This document shows positions 5,080 through 5,327 of a DNA stretch of 5,327 nt, piece after piece. A program made the translations under genes and the position numbers. The notes beneath the pieces are model-generated. The model made no database searches, had not been told where the DNA came from, and saw only the letters and a program-made list of their open reading frames with translations. How positions within the stretch are numbered: position 1 is the first letter of the stretch; each line of letters opens with the position of its first letter. This DNA comes from CAG-390 sp045544735 (GTDB taxonomy: Bacteria; Bacillota; Clostridia; Oscillospirales; CAG-272), in the NCBI GenBank assembly GCA_045544735.1, contig JAZPZM010000147.1, positions 1 through 5,327 of the forward strand. Reading direction: 5' to 3'.

Positions 5080-5327
5080 ATGAACATAGGAAAAAACATA
5101 AGACGCTTGCGCATACGCTCAGACTTGACTCAATGTCAGCTTGCCGACAAATTAGGCGTAACTGCTCAAGCCGTTTCAAAATGGGAAAATAATATGTGTA
5201 TACCCGACGTTGCGCTTCTTCCCGAAATAGCGGAGCTTTTTGGTGTTTCTATCGACGAGCTGTTCGGTGATGCCGCCGACCGCCCCGCGGATATAAATGA
5301 AAAGTCGGATCGTAGCCATGTCGTTCT
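5080..5327 (+). CDS. XRE-family transcriptional regulator (N-terminal part; cut by the window end)
   Basis: 82 codons are visible before the window ends. Residues 4-62 form a Cro/C1-type helix-turn-helix, with the second helix LTQCQLADKLG (16-26) and the recognition helix TAQAVSKWENN (28-38), followed by PDVALLPEIAELFGVSIDELF (42-62). This aligns without gaps with residues 16-62 of the XRE regulator at 758-1840 (shared VSKWE, PDxALLPxIAxLF, SIDxLF), so the two have related DNA-binding domains. The start ATG is preceded by AAGGAG (5066-5071) at 8 bases. After residue 64 the sequence turns polar (DRPADINEKSDRSH), as in a linker to a C-terminal domain that lies outside the window. That domain cannot be judged, so it could be a membrane, TPR or other sensing domain. 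The dyad between the divergent promoters upstream suggests autoregulation (inference). Confidence 0.88.
   Translation, partial: MNIGKNIRRLRIRSDLTQCQLADKLGVTAQAVSKWENNMCIPDVALLPEIAELFGVSIDELFGDAADRPADINEKSDRSHVV

Noticed and set aside
5010..5192. 60-codon + strand open frame
   Set aside because: Starts inside the promoter of the XRE gene and overlaps its helix-turn-helix in another frame; basic, low-information translation.

Overview
The window looks like a stretch of chromosome from a low-GC Gram-positive bacterium of the Clostridia type (inference). The reasons are AT-rich coding sequence, strong purine-rich Shine-Dalgarno sites, sigma-A-type promoters with extended -10 boxes (TGnTATAAT), a Gram-positive-style lipoprotein signal, XRE regulators, and an ECF-type sigma factor with a large extra C-terminal region. 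All real genes read on the + strand. I see no tRNA, rRNA, CRISPR array, transposase or integrase.

Layout. Positions 1-68 hold what is probably the tail of an upstream gene, followed by a hairpin terminator (81-120). A clear promoter (158-186) then drives a tightly packed three-gene unit. The first gene encodes a 178-residue multi-pass membrane protein (216-752). Five bases later comes a 360-residue XRE helix-turn-helix regulator with a helical, TPR-like C-terminal region (758-1840). Overlapping its end by 11 bases is a 433-residue lipoprotein with an HEXXH...E zinc-metallopeptidase signature (1830-3131). The unit ends at a perfect 13-bp GC-rich hairpin (3149-3179).

A second promoter (extended -10 at 3208-3216) drives a single gene (3296-4921). 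It encodes an ECF-like sigma factor (sigma2 and sigma4 in the first ~165 residues) fused to about 375 residues that include a probable winged helix and further regions I do not recognise. It ends at another copy of nearly the same hairpin (4931-4959). Beyond that is a compact regulatory region with two back-to-back promoters that share a dyad at their -35 boxes. The rightward one leads to a second XRE regulator (5080 onward), cut by the window end.

How the genes may work together. The first unit pairs a DNA-binding regulator with a membrane protein and a surface-anchored protease, as expected of an envelope-sensing or envelope-maintenance module. The two XRE proteins have closely similar DNA-binding domains and might recognise related operators. 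The sigma-factor fusion has no separate anti-sigma gene beside it, so its long C-terminal part is the natural candidate for its control domain. These functional links are inference from gene order and motifs. Translational coupling in the first unit is well supported by spacing and overlap. The same GC-rich CCGAGAG...CTCTCGG hairpin closing three consecutive transcription units, and a strong leftward promoter firing straight into the third copy, are the most unusual non-coding signals here.
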